Assembly (NCBI RefSeq): GCF_949628215.1
Contig: NC_134276.1
Location: 12,613,690 to 12,677,689 of the forward strand
DNA length: 64,000 nucleotides
Source of the DNA: Phalacrocorax aristotelis
Lineage: Eukaryota > Chordata > Aves > Suliformes > Phalacrocoracidae
Reading direction: 5' to 3'
The first letter of the stretch is position 1. Every line of letters starts with the position of its first letter. A program made the position numbers and the translations under genes. Shown in pieces: positions 33,045 through 45,000 of the stretch. The notes below the pieces were generated by a model. The model did no database searches and was not told the DNA's origin. It worked only from the letters and a program-made list of their open reading frames with translations.

Positions 33045-36000
33045 CTGTTAAAAATTAAATCAGCCGTTTAGTTCACCTCTGAATGCAACGTTGTTTATTC
33101 ATTTAGGCTAAAATTTCTAACCTTTACTAAAATATCGCTGCAAGAAACTATGTCCTTTTTCCCTGTGCCCTGCTGCAGGACTCCAGTTCCTCTCAAGACA
33201 GCTGTGTAGTATGCCAATACTAGACGACATCCGAGGACTGCAAGGAACTAGCCTCAACTGCTGCTTTAAGCAATCTTCCATCTGAGAAGTCCTAATAAAA
33301 CCATTTCTGTATCCTAACGGCATTAGTTCTTTATGAATTGTGTTTTCTTTTCTTTACTACGACCTGTGACCGCTACATAGGAGCACAGAATAAGGAAGTT
33401 TACATGCCAGATAGGCTAGCAGGCACACAAGCGCTGCACCCTTGTCAGGAAGCATTTAACGCGGATATGTAAAGACACGCTGACGTTTCTGTTGATGAAA
33501 AACACCATGACAATTATAAATATCTGTATGAGTTAAGGTCTTTTTTAATCCCCAGATCCCAAGTATTGGCATAGTTGACCACTTCTGCATTCCTAAGTTT
33601 TCTGGTTTTTTTTACAGTTGTCAGTTCAATTTTATGAATAAGTCACTCAACAAAATCATAAAAAAAGAATGAGTATTTTCAATACACTAAGAAGTATTTT
33701 TTTAAAATTGGTATCTAATACTCAATGAATTAATCTCATTTGTTTTTCTCTGGTTAAAAACAGTTCATCTGACAGATACTGCCATTTTTAGGTGTCACCA
33801 TATTTTAACTTTTAAACAGCACGGGGGTCTCTGTGAAGCCAGTTTGGCTCTAAAATACGTACCTTCTCCGAGTGCTTGAACTGACGCCAGTAACTATCGT
33901 ACATGCGCTTGGTAGTTCTCTCTGGGTAGCAGGTCACTGTCTTTATGTAAACCTTCAGGCTGCGTTCAAGTAACTGATTAACTTCTCCATAATCATAGTC
34001 ATCATACCTAAATAACACAGGCAATCACTCTGTTGGATATAAGTTTTGAAAAACAGGGTCTTTTGCTGCATTATGTTCTTAAGTTTGGGAACTGGAGCAT
34101 TTATTATAGGTGCTAGAAAGCTACCTGCTAACAGAGGATCTGAAAGGCTTTGTACTAGGATATTGTCTTTTTCTGAAAAAAGGATACAGGATGGCTTCAG
34201 AGAAGATGTTTCTGTAATAATTTCCATCCTGATTCATAACCACTTTCTCCACTGGAAGCAAAAGTTATACTGATACACCAGCAAAACCACTCTAACTTCC
34301 AGACTGAGGTACCATCTCCACTTTAACACCCAGAGTCTAAAATCATGCTTTTCACATGGTTCATTTTTCATTCTGTTTACACCGTTTAAAATGCTATCCT
34401 AAGCCAGGGGATTTGTCATCCGTACCTGATTCCATACATACAGTGGACATAGTTAAATAAAGCTCTTCTTAGTGTAGTTGTATCAACATCTTCATGTGTT
34501 GCCATAGTGTTATATGTGAGATTATACACCATCCGAAACTTCTCATCGAGGAGATGCCCAATATCAGAATAAAGCCTGTTTACAAGGGAAAAGCCATGAT
34601 TTTCCCAAGTATAGTCCTGCAGGAAGAGAAGGAAATATATAAATGTACAGATGAATTGAAGTCGTTACCTGATCCTCTCTATAGCTCAACAGGTTTTGTT
34701 GTCTGCTATTTATATAATGTCTTAAAAAAAAAACCCTGCATTTTGAATCCTTCATCCATATCACCTGCTCCATTCCCCCAGGCTTCCTGGCAATGAATAT
34801 CATGTCGCAACGCCCCAGCTCCAGCTGGATATCATTAGCCTACAGGAGAAAAAAAACCCCAAGCTTCTCTTGGTGTTGAGGCAATTTTCCACAGCCTGCT
34901 GTGACACTCTGACCAGTGGCATTCTATGTGGGATAGGCCTGGAAGTTTAAAAACTTGTTTCTCTTGGAGGCTCTGATGCTTACCTCTGAGCAGAGATTCA
35001 TATTTACTTCCACAAAGGATGTACACTCATTGTGTGAAGTGCTGAACTGTCCTTGAACAAACTAATAAAATCCAGGCTGCTTTGCTCTTTGACAAGCACC
35101 TGGACTGCAAGTATAAAAGCTTGCCTGCTTCTATCAGGAATAGGAAAATCTTTGCAGAGTCATGGCACAGCACCAGCAGCAGAGAATGACCCTGCTCCAG
35201 AGCAGCATGCAACCACTCTCCACACTGCGGTTATATAGAACATGTTAGTTTGCCCACATCCTGGGCAAGTGTTTAATCGTTCAATCACTGATGCCATCTT
35301 TACAATCGAGGGCATCATCTCCATGTCCTTCCTGTGTCTGGCTGTTTTCAAAAGGTACTGCTGGGCAAGGGTCCAGACCACGTCTACTGGACTAGGCCCC
35401 TGATTAGGACAGTGGGGAAGAGTATGTAGGACAATATTCAGCTGCCTAGCAGAAGCATTCAGTGACGCCTGAAACACACCACAGCATCACATTCAGCCTC
35501 CAGCTGCCAGTCCAAAAGACCGTAAGGCTTGTGAGAAATCTGCTGTACCTACCAGCCCTGTAAAAGTGTCCAGGACACCTGGGGCATCACAAAAGCCTCT
35601 GAAAACCAGAAGGCTCAGGAGGGGCAAAGAGCTGTTTACTAACAGCAGAGTTAATCCACACTAACAATGGAAAACAGAAAAAAATAATGTAAAGATTCTT
35701 CTGTGAATGGAATAACTTTTTCTATTACTAAATTTAAACCCACAGAGATAAAGGCAGCCTTGTTTAATCAGAGTAAGGATTGGACTTATTGCAGAGTTTT
35801 GGGAAGCTACTGCAATTTAAATAGCATTAACAGCAGAGCATTTGGGAGGATGTGGGTATACACATCTAACTGCTTAAGACTAGGACATACTAATACAGTT
35901 AAATTATCAAGGTGACTCCTTTGAATGCAGGCCAGAGACTGTCCTGTTTATTTATGAGCAGAGATGTTTTAGTTCCAATTTCAACTTCTGTAGAGCTTTT

Positions 36001-39000
36001 TTCCATGGGAGCCTGCTGCTCCTAAAGTAGTTAAGCAGAATGTTTGATTTACAGGCACTGACTCTGCCTTATTCATTTTGGCAATATCTACCTACTTTAG
36101 GCTCATATAAAGACCGCAGAGTAAATTATCCAGATCAGCAGAGACTGCTATATAGCTAAATACATTTCCTGAGAGTGATTATATGGACTCTTTGTTTTAC
36201 AGTCTTAGATACATCTTCTGACCATGAAGTTTTCCTGCACCCACTGTTTTTTGAATTGAAGTTCTCTGATTTGGTTTAAGATTTCTTCTATTGCTTATAA
36301 TTTATTATTAGACTGCTGATAAATCTACTCTATAAGCTGGAACAGAACCACCTAGAATGTCTCTCCTGCTATATATATCATGAAGAAGTTCATGAGTCTG
36401 GTCATGGAAAAAGGTGCCAATAGGTAAGACAATATACAGGTAAAATGAACATGCAACAGTACTAAAAAAATATATCCAAGTATAGCCAAAACTTCAGTAA
36501 TCATATTTAAGAACTCCTCTTCCTTTCCGCCATTCAACATCCAGGGATTTGGTGCCTATATGAGAATGATACTCACCAAATCATTCCCACAGACCTACAA
36601 GCATCTATGTATTGATAACCACTGGACAGAGAATACTTGATAAAATGGCAGGAAAAAAGAGTTCTTCCAGTGGATTTTTTCTACAATATCTGGAGGGATG
36701 GAAAAGAAATTCCTTCTTTTCTATGTTTCACTTCTATTCCAGATTTAGCGATATGCTTTACAGTTCTTTCTTTACAATTCTAGTAATAACTGGAGTAAGA
36801 CTGAAAGCTAGTTATTCCCTTCTCTGAGATTCACAAATAGTAGAAGACTCATCTCAGGTAGATTTATGGAAGTTTGCAAGTTATTTAATGGACCAGGACA
36901 AGAAAAGGAGCATACAACAAACATGCCCCACTACAACCACTTTATGCTATTTGCCCTCTAATGAGGTACACAAATATTTTTTGAGTGAATGTACTTTAAA
37001 GAGATGGTACCTGAGCTCTGAATGTTGGCAGATGGTCTTCTCCTCGCCTTGCGAAGTCTTTGTACCCAAACCCAGGATCTTCAATATAGCGGGAGACATC
37101 TGTAGAAACTATTTCATCATCAAATGCTGTGAATAAAACAGCAAAATGCTTTGCTTTAGGCAAGCACATGAGTTAGCACCAACTTCCATCTACCACACTA
37201 CTACAGGATTAGAGAACAATTTTAGAAGTTGTGCAAAGGAAGGGAGTGGTATGAGGGAAAGAAACTTTTCAATCTCAATTTGCCTGTATGGGATCCATCC
37301 CTTTCATCAAGCCAACTAAATGTCAGCCTACACCAAACATCTAACATACTTCTATAAAATGGGAAGAGATAGGCTAATCTTCTGTCTGCAGGTGTGCTGT
37401 TCCTGCTGTTGACTGCTGAGGGAGGCTAGGTGTCTTAAATAAGGAATTTAGTGTTAGTAAATTAGAAATTACTGTTAGTAAAGTCATTCTTTTAGAATAA
37501 GAAACAGAAAAATGTACCCTTGCCAACAGGATCACTATGTTGAGCCGGTATGGTGTCAGGAATTACACCAGTTCTGTTCTACAACCCAGAGTATGAGCAA
37601 CCGGAAAGCAGTGCAACACTCCACTTGTAAATATCAGTTGAAGATTATATGAAAGCAGAGTTCTACAGTACATCAGGCTGAAATTCTGCCAGAAGCTCTA
37701 GTAACTAAGCATCTTCAGAGAGCTCCAAAACATGTCACTAAGCAAGCGCAGGTTCTCTATCAGGAATCAGTCTTTCCTCCCGAATAAACAGGTGGCTTGA
37801 TTGTGTAACTACCTCTGCAGAAGTTGACTACTGCATAGCTGACTGCATTTGACCCCAATGTTAAAATCCTGGCTTGCTTCCACATGCATTGACAGAACAG
37901 TTGCCATATGTCCACTGTTAGCACCTTGAAAAGTCAGTTAATCTAAGAATTGCAGAAGTGCTTTATCTCTTCTTTGCCTCATTAAACAATCAAAACATAA
38001 CTGCGTAGGAAGAAGCTCGCACAGCATCTGCTACAGCAAATCCTCAGCGAAGAATAAAAAACCTGCACACGTACAGTTCTCTCCACTGACAAGGACTGAA
38101 TATCATGAAAGGGCCCAACACATACAGACTCCTCAGCTCAAACCAGCAAAAGGCAAAGAGGGAGGAAAGTCAACAAAACTATCAGCAATGGCATAAAAAA
38201 CCCGATTCTGCCCCAAACAACACCTCTTCCTTATACATGTGAAGTTGCAGAGACTCATGGAAGTCCTGACTTGATAATGAAACTGCAACGGTGTCAGTTT
38301 ATCTGCATTGCTGATCCTGTCTGACCAAAGAAAAACAGAGCAAGAAAGGACAATGTCTGTTTCCTAACATCCAGCCATGTCATGTATCTTGTTTCAGAGA
38401 TTTTGCATGTTCCTAGAGAGCCACAAAACAATCCCTCTGCTGATCCATAACATATTCTTCCTACCTTTTGGGATTAGTGCACGAAAACTTACATGCCTTC
38501 AAACACGTTTGGTCTGAAGCTACTGAGATCTGAGTTCACAAAAAACAGCGTCAATGAAATGTGAAGTGTTTTATGTGTCACTTCTTAAAAAGACACAAGC
38601 TATCATCTTCAAGTAGCCTCTGCTATGAGGAAATGGTTGGAGATTCTGATTGCCTTAATAGTATTGTTTCTTCAAACACTTTACTTGGTAAAAAAACCCC
38701 ACCTTCTTGCCTATAGGAAACAGATTCTGTCGTTACAGATTAAGACCTCCAGAGCATATGAAGAATACTGGAAAAGAAGCTTTCAGCTCAGAATTTTGAA
38801 CATTATTTAAGAATAAAAAGCTGCTAAGAACCTCTATCACAACACAGGCTGTGGAACAGCACAGCAGTATGATCACTCGGAACAGTTAAGTTAGAAATGT
38901 GCTTTCCAGCTGTGCAGTAAATGGTAGAGAAGTTGAGTCTCATCCCAATCTATTTCCTGAACTAAATGTCATATCTGAAGGCTACTTACAAACATCATTG

Positions 39001-42000
39001 AAGTTCTAAGCACTGTAGATCCTAAACCTGTTAAACATCACAGAATACTTATATGAATTAATTAATTTGAAGATACAGAGCATATAAAGAAAGAGAAATT
39101 TACACCTAAGTTTTTAAGAAAGCCTACAGGCTTTTTTTTTACTATAAAGAGCTAAATTTCAAGTAGCAAAAAGGATGGTGTTATATGCCAATCAAGAAAT
39201 CTCAAGCAGATGAAGCAAGTGACAGGACCACCCCTACTACACTGCTACTAGACCAAGAACCAGAATAAAAAAAATGGACAGAAAAAGTTGTAGTCACTGA
39301 ACTGGCCTCAAGTGTTTAGTTCTTACAAAGCACAAACAAAAGGGAACTGGAAAAGCACAAATACCTCCACTAATTACTAGCAGACTCTCCTTCTTCTCCT
39401 TTTCAAAGCGAGTTGCCATTTCCTCCTGAGAGGCTTCTTCATCCTCTTTATCTTCTTGTAGCCTCTTCATCCTTTCCATTAAGGCCTCCAGCTCACTTAA
39501 AGAATCTGCAATCTGCAAAAACACCATGACATTCTGCAAAATTAGAAGATAGACAACGTGTGTCATCTTCAGATTACATGCTCCACAACAAACATTCTCA
39601 AAAATAGATAGCAGCAGCAAACACAAAAACTCACGCCAGAATGCATTTTGTCACATACAGCGTAGACAAACAGCTTTCAGACAGTGAGAAGGAAGCTGGG
39701 AAGTGTTAGTCTAACCTATCGCTGTAATCTGCTGCAGTGGATTAACAGCGGAAGGAAGAGGTGGTGTTTGAACGTGGAAACCATAGCCACTTTAATATAT
39801 ATTCCACCACACAGATGGCTCAGGAAAAGCCATCTGTGTGCCCTACATGTATCAGAAAACAACTTTTAATATTAAGGTAGCTTTTTTGAGTCTATTAGTA
39901 ATGCAAAATATTTTCTGAAGAGATACAGTGCAACACTGCAATGCAGGAACAAAACCTGAGACAGCAAATCAGTGTTTTCTTTTACTTTTCACTACACTTG
40001 ATCAAAATAACCATTATATTGATCCTTTTTCTTGATTTTGTGAGGAAACTAAATTTCTTTACTAGAAACACATTGAAGTTTGGGGTTCTATGATCTGTAC
40101 TTATCATTCAGAAGTTTCGTAAGATAAATTGTTTTATTTTTATTTTTCAGCTTTTCCTTCTGATTCTGTTCTTCTGCCCATAGCTATAATTGTTTTCTAG
40201 TATGCTACTCTCTGCTTAGAAAGCAGCACAGTCAGCAGCAGCCCTTTGCCTGCTACAAACAGGGAATAAGACACCCCAGTGGTTTGAGCTAGCATGTCTT
40301 ACAGCCCAGAAATTTAAGATACAGCAACTGAACTGACTGATTACATGTGCGCATTGTGCTGCTAATTTTAAAAAATATATCTAATGACTGCTCATAATCC
40401 TGATCTTCCAATACAGGCAATGAGGCTAATTCATCAGTCGGCATTAATTCAACAACATGTCTTTAAAGCGTTATAGAGCCACTTTCAGAAAAAAATTTCC
40501 ACATTTAAGTTAATTAAATAGTCATCAAAGTTCTCTGATGGTTGGTTCAAGACTGGAACACCAGCATGAAGAATTAAATAATTTTAGTTGAGACATTTCC
40601 TCCCATCTACATGAAAGTGTTTCAGAAGAGCACCTCTTTTGTGACTGTAGTCCTTGAAGTCAAAATTATTATTATTATGACTTCTGTTTTCCTTCCCATT
40701 TCTTCTTTCATTCCAGATGTTAGGAACATGGATGATACAATGCTCCAGTCAGCGACACACTATCTGAAGAAACTGGGACTTTACGGTTTCAGCTGAAAGC
40801 CAATTTTTAGTCTTGCCCAATGGGCTGGAAGATGAACTATCAAAATCACATTGCTCTGACTACCATCTGTCGTTACAACGTGGCCTTCAATAGATTACAC
40901 TGCAAACTGCTAGAGCTAACGTAGGAGTTACCAGACTCAAGCATTCCAGTAAAGTAGACAAAAACTTCCAAATTACCCTGAAATTTCAACAGGAAAGAAT
41001 GGAAGAAAGTTTTCTAATGCAAAACAGAGGCAAGCAAAAGAATCTTCTTGCAACACTAACCCCAAAGTTGCTACTTGTGAGGGATGCATTTTCTATGTTG
41101 TTGTCATTGGCAAGGTCACAGACACAGAAGTTGTTGACTGCTATAAGTCTGACTCCATTAGATGTATCCGGATCTCTCTCTGGATTGATGCCACTACCAA
41201 ATACAAAACTTGCCAAGGCATGATAATGTGCCAACAGGACAACAGCATGCACCAGTTCAGGAAGAGACCAATTATTTTCCCCAGTCTTGACAAGTTTCTG
41301 AAATGAGAATAGAAGAAGTGTAAATATAAAATTTCTTTCGTCCCCTGGCTTTCCTATAAAACACTATGTATTTTAAAAAGGGATGAATTCCTTTCTTCCA
41401 ATAATACCATATTCCTCTTGCACACAAACTCTCGATGGATGAAAAAAAGAGACATCTAATATATTACCTTTTTTCTTTTGGGGTTAGTTTAGCCAATGCT
41501 ATTCCTAAGAAGCAAATCTTGTTGGCTTTGTCACACAGAAGAATTTATTGGCTTATTCAAAGCTCTAGTACTTCCTTGAATTTTTTAACTCAAGGTAATG
41601 AAGCCTAAACGGACACTTGCATAGTTCTTAGCAGTTCTTACTGCTGGACATGTACTGCTATTACAGGGAACGACTCAGCAGGTACCTGAATGTGCTCTTT
41701 CGTGATTAGCCAGGGCCGGTGTGCAAGGAGTTTGTTTATTTCATTCAGATTTTTCAGTCTTTGGGGAATGTATTCTAAACCGTTCAACCACTCTGCAATC
41801 CCGCCAGTCTTCAAAAACTCATCAACATGCATATTTATTAGGTAGGAACACTGATGTCTGGCTGCAGCCTGGAATAATTAAACACAGAGTGAAAAGGTCA
41901 GCACATTAGCGCATAATCGGATTTTGCTGCAGGTGGAAGACAGTTTATTAACACAAAACAAAAATACGATTTGATTCCAAAGGGCCATGTTTTATACTGT

Positions 42001-45000
42001 AATGCAATTCTGTACAGTATGGAGGATTCGCCAGTAAAAATACATTTGATTACTTTACTCCAAACCACAGAATCTACTTTAGGCTGGAAGAGATCTCTAG
42101 AGGAGATCTGGTCCAAGCCCCTGCTCACAGTAGGGCTATCTTAGATCAGGTTGCTCAGAGCCTTGACCAGACAAGATCTCCATTCCTGGAGATCACACAA
42201 CCTCTCTTGGCCCCTGTTGCAATCTCTCAACATCCTCACAATAAAAATTGTTTTCCTAGTGTCGACCTGGAATTTGTTGTGACTTGAGTCCACTGCATCT
42301 CATCCCACTGCTGCGCACTGATGGTTGAATATCCAGACATAAGATAACACAGTTTTAACTGCTCTTTGTAAAACCTCACTTTCGAGGGCATGTGAGAAGT
42401 GTACCACTATAGGAAACAGGGAAACACGCATGTTGTCATTCTCCCTTCTCATTGAAAACCTTCTGGCTAGGCATGCTTTATTATGACAAAAATCAACTAC
42501 GAAAAGTTACCCCCTGCCAAAATATCACACTAGTGTCTCCTTTCTAAAGTCTTCCTTTTTTCTTCTTTTTTAAAACACAAGTCAAGGCCACAGGAGAAAA
42601 TACATAGCCTGTTGGTACATACCATTATAGCAATGTAGTGCCTATAGGGCAAAGGAAGAGGCCCATCCATGCGCAGCATATAGAACTGGCTGCGGAGGAA
42701 AGACTCCAGGTACTGGGTATGGATACTCATGACCTGTGTGATGTTGTCCAGGCGACCAGATGTAGAGTATTCTTCCACAAGAAGATTAGTACGTTCATCC
42801 AAACCATTTGCTTGCATAACCTTAAAAATAAGATGGACAAACTTAACAGAGAAAGCGATTTTCTCTAGCTTTAGCCCTGGAGAGAAACATACTGCCGTAT
42901 GAAAGGTCTGTCTGTGTACAAACTTAAAGGCAATGATGGAGATCTGGATGTATGTTCGTAAATATACATGCTTTCATGCATGCAAACATACACATACAGA
43001 TGTTTTTTGTATACTGAGAATTGAAGAGCGCTTTACACTGTACCTCGTTATTTTAATATGTTTCTAAAAATACAAAAACATTTTTCTGCAGATGTTTCCG
43101 AAACAGCTAAACTCGCAGGTGCTTGAAGTCAAATCTGTACAGAGTGCTGGAAGAAAGCAACAGCTAAATGGAAAGTCAAGTCTTCATGGAAGTCAGCCTG
43201 TATAGACACACACCACCCAAGCATTCAGCCCTAAAACCAATTTCAAAATTAATGGAGAGGAACTGGGTTATGTAACCAAATTATAGAAAGAAGCCTGGCA
43301 ACCTACCCCTTCTGTGCTTGTATAATTGAAGAGGAGATCAAATGCTAATTTGTCCATAACATTCAAGTATTATTTAAAATAGGAATTTGATGCTTTCTTT
43401 AAACAAAAGGTGTTCTTTAATTATTCCAACCAATCCAAACCTTGGGCACAAGATGAAATGAAAGACCAAAAGAGTAAGTAGCTCTTGCACTGCAAGCCCT
43501 GACAGTATTAGTGCTATTACTCAGTGCTTATTACCAAGAACAGCCACTCTCAACATGTTCACCACTGAAGTTACAAGCACAAGACTAGAATACCCAGTAT
43601 TTATTCTAAAACTGCACAGTATTAAGCCAGACAGCTTACTATTGCAAACACCATGAAATGAGAAAACATTTTAGCTGGTTTACTGTAAATGAAGACAGAA
43701 AGTGCGTAAAACCAAGAAAACACAATGCTTTTGCTGAAATACTCTACTTAAAATACTTTTTCCTTCTTTATGATGGGCTGATGAATGGACCATGTCTCAA
43801 ATATTTTTCCATCAAATCATAGAAGCTACTTACAAAGAAATACAAACAACTTACTACATTTTCACTTCTCACCACTGTACTCTGCATTTTAATTTGTGGG
43901 CCCAGAAAGAAAGGGAAGAGGCAGCTATGCAGTTAGGCAGCTCCACCATTTTTGCAGGTGTAGCTCTTCTCTATGACAGCTTTCCTGTGTTTTGTACCCA
44001 AAATGATGCCTCCTCAGTTTTCCTTAAGAATGTTTTTACCATCAGAAGTTTATTCACATATTAGAGATCATTTTATCTCCCTTATTATGGTATATCCCTC
44101 ACTCCACCCCAAGGAGTCCCCCTTATTCTTCAGCAAGTGTATCTCCCATTATCTAAGAGATCTTTTGTCTCATTTAGTTGTTTCTTGGGGAAATCATACT
44201 TCTTGTGTCTCTGATAAGGTTTCTAATCCTCTCTAGCTTGTAAGGAGTTTTTGTTGTAACAGTGCAAGTTATGGAGAAGAAATTCTGCTGACAAAATTGA
44301 AATATAATCCTGTAGGACTGCACTGTTGCTATGTTAGGCATAGCAATATGCAGCATTATTGCTTCTGAGATTTATCTCCACCTATATTACTATCCTCTTC
44401 ATACTGTATATGTATACTTCCTCCTGATTTATTATCATCCATGGATTCACGAACATGTTTTTTAATTCTGCTTGTAAAGCCTTACGGCACTTTAACATGA
44501 ACCTTTACAATTAAGTTGTTATTGCTCTGTCCATATTCCTTCCATTACGACAATAAAGCAGGCTTTGACACGAGCAATGTAATTATCAAGATTTGTGAGA
44601 CATTCAGTGTGTTACTAATCTCTAACTACATCCTTCCTATCCACTGTATAATTTCATGCCAAGGAACAGGGGAAAAAAGGTAGCTTAACAAACAATATTT
44701 AACATTTGTTCGTTATACTGAATAGCTGTTCTATCCATACAGGCGGAGGTTCCGTGCGTGCACTGGGTAATCCCTGGGGTTACTCTCTTCTGAGAGCTAC
44801 TCAGTGATTCCTCCTTCACCCCTGGCTAGTGCCTTTACCAAGTGTATCAGCTGTGAAATAAATTCATTAACAATTCTCTCAAAATATGTTATTATTTTAA
44901 CTACATTTTTTCTACTTTTTATACAATTATTGACTTTATGAGAAAAAATAAGTCATTGTGAAGTTTGGCATCTCAATTTCATCTCATATTTCATACAAAA

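Noticed and set aside
35160-35477. 105-codon - strand frame inside a SESN3 intron, considered as an alternative exon
   Set aside because: It is unlike any sestrin sequence, and the flanking exons already join in phase without it.
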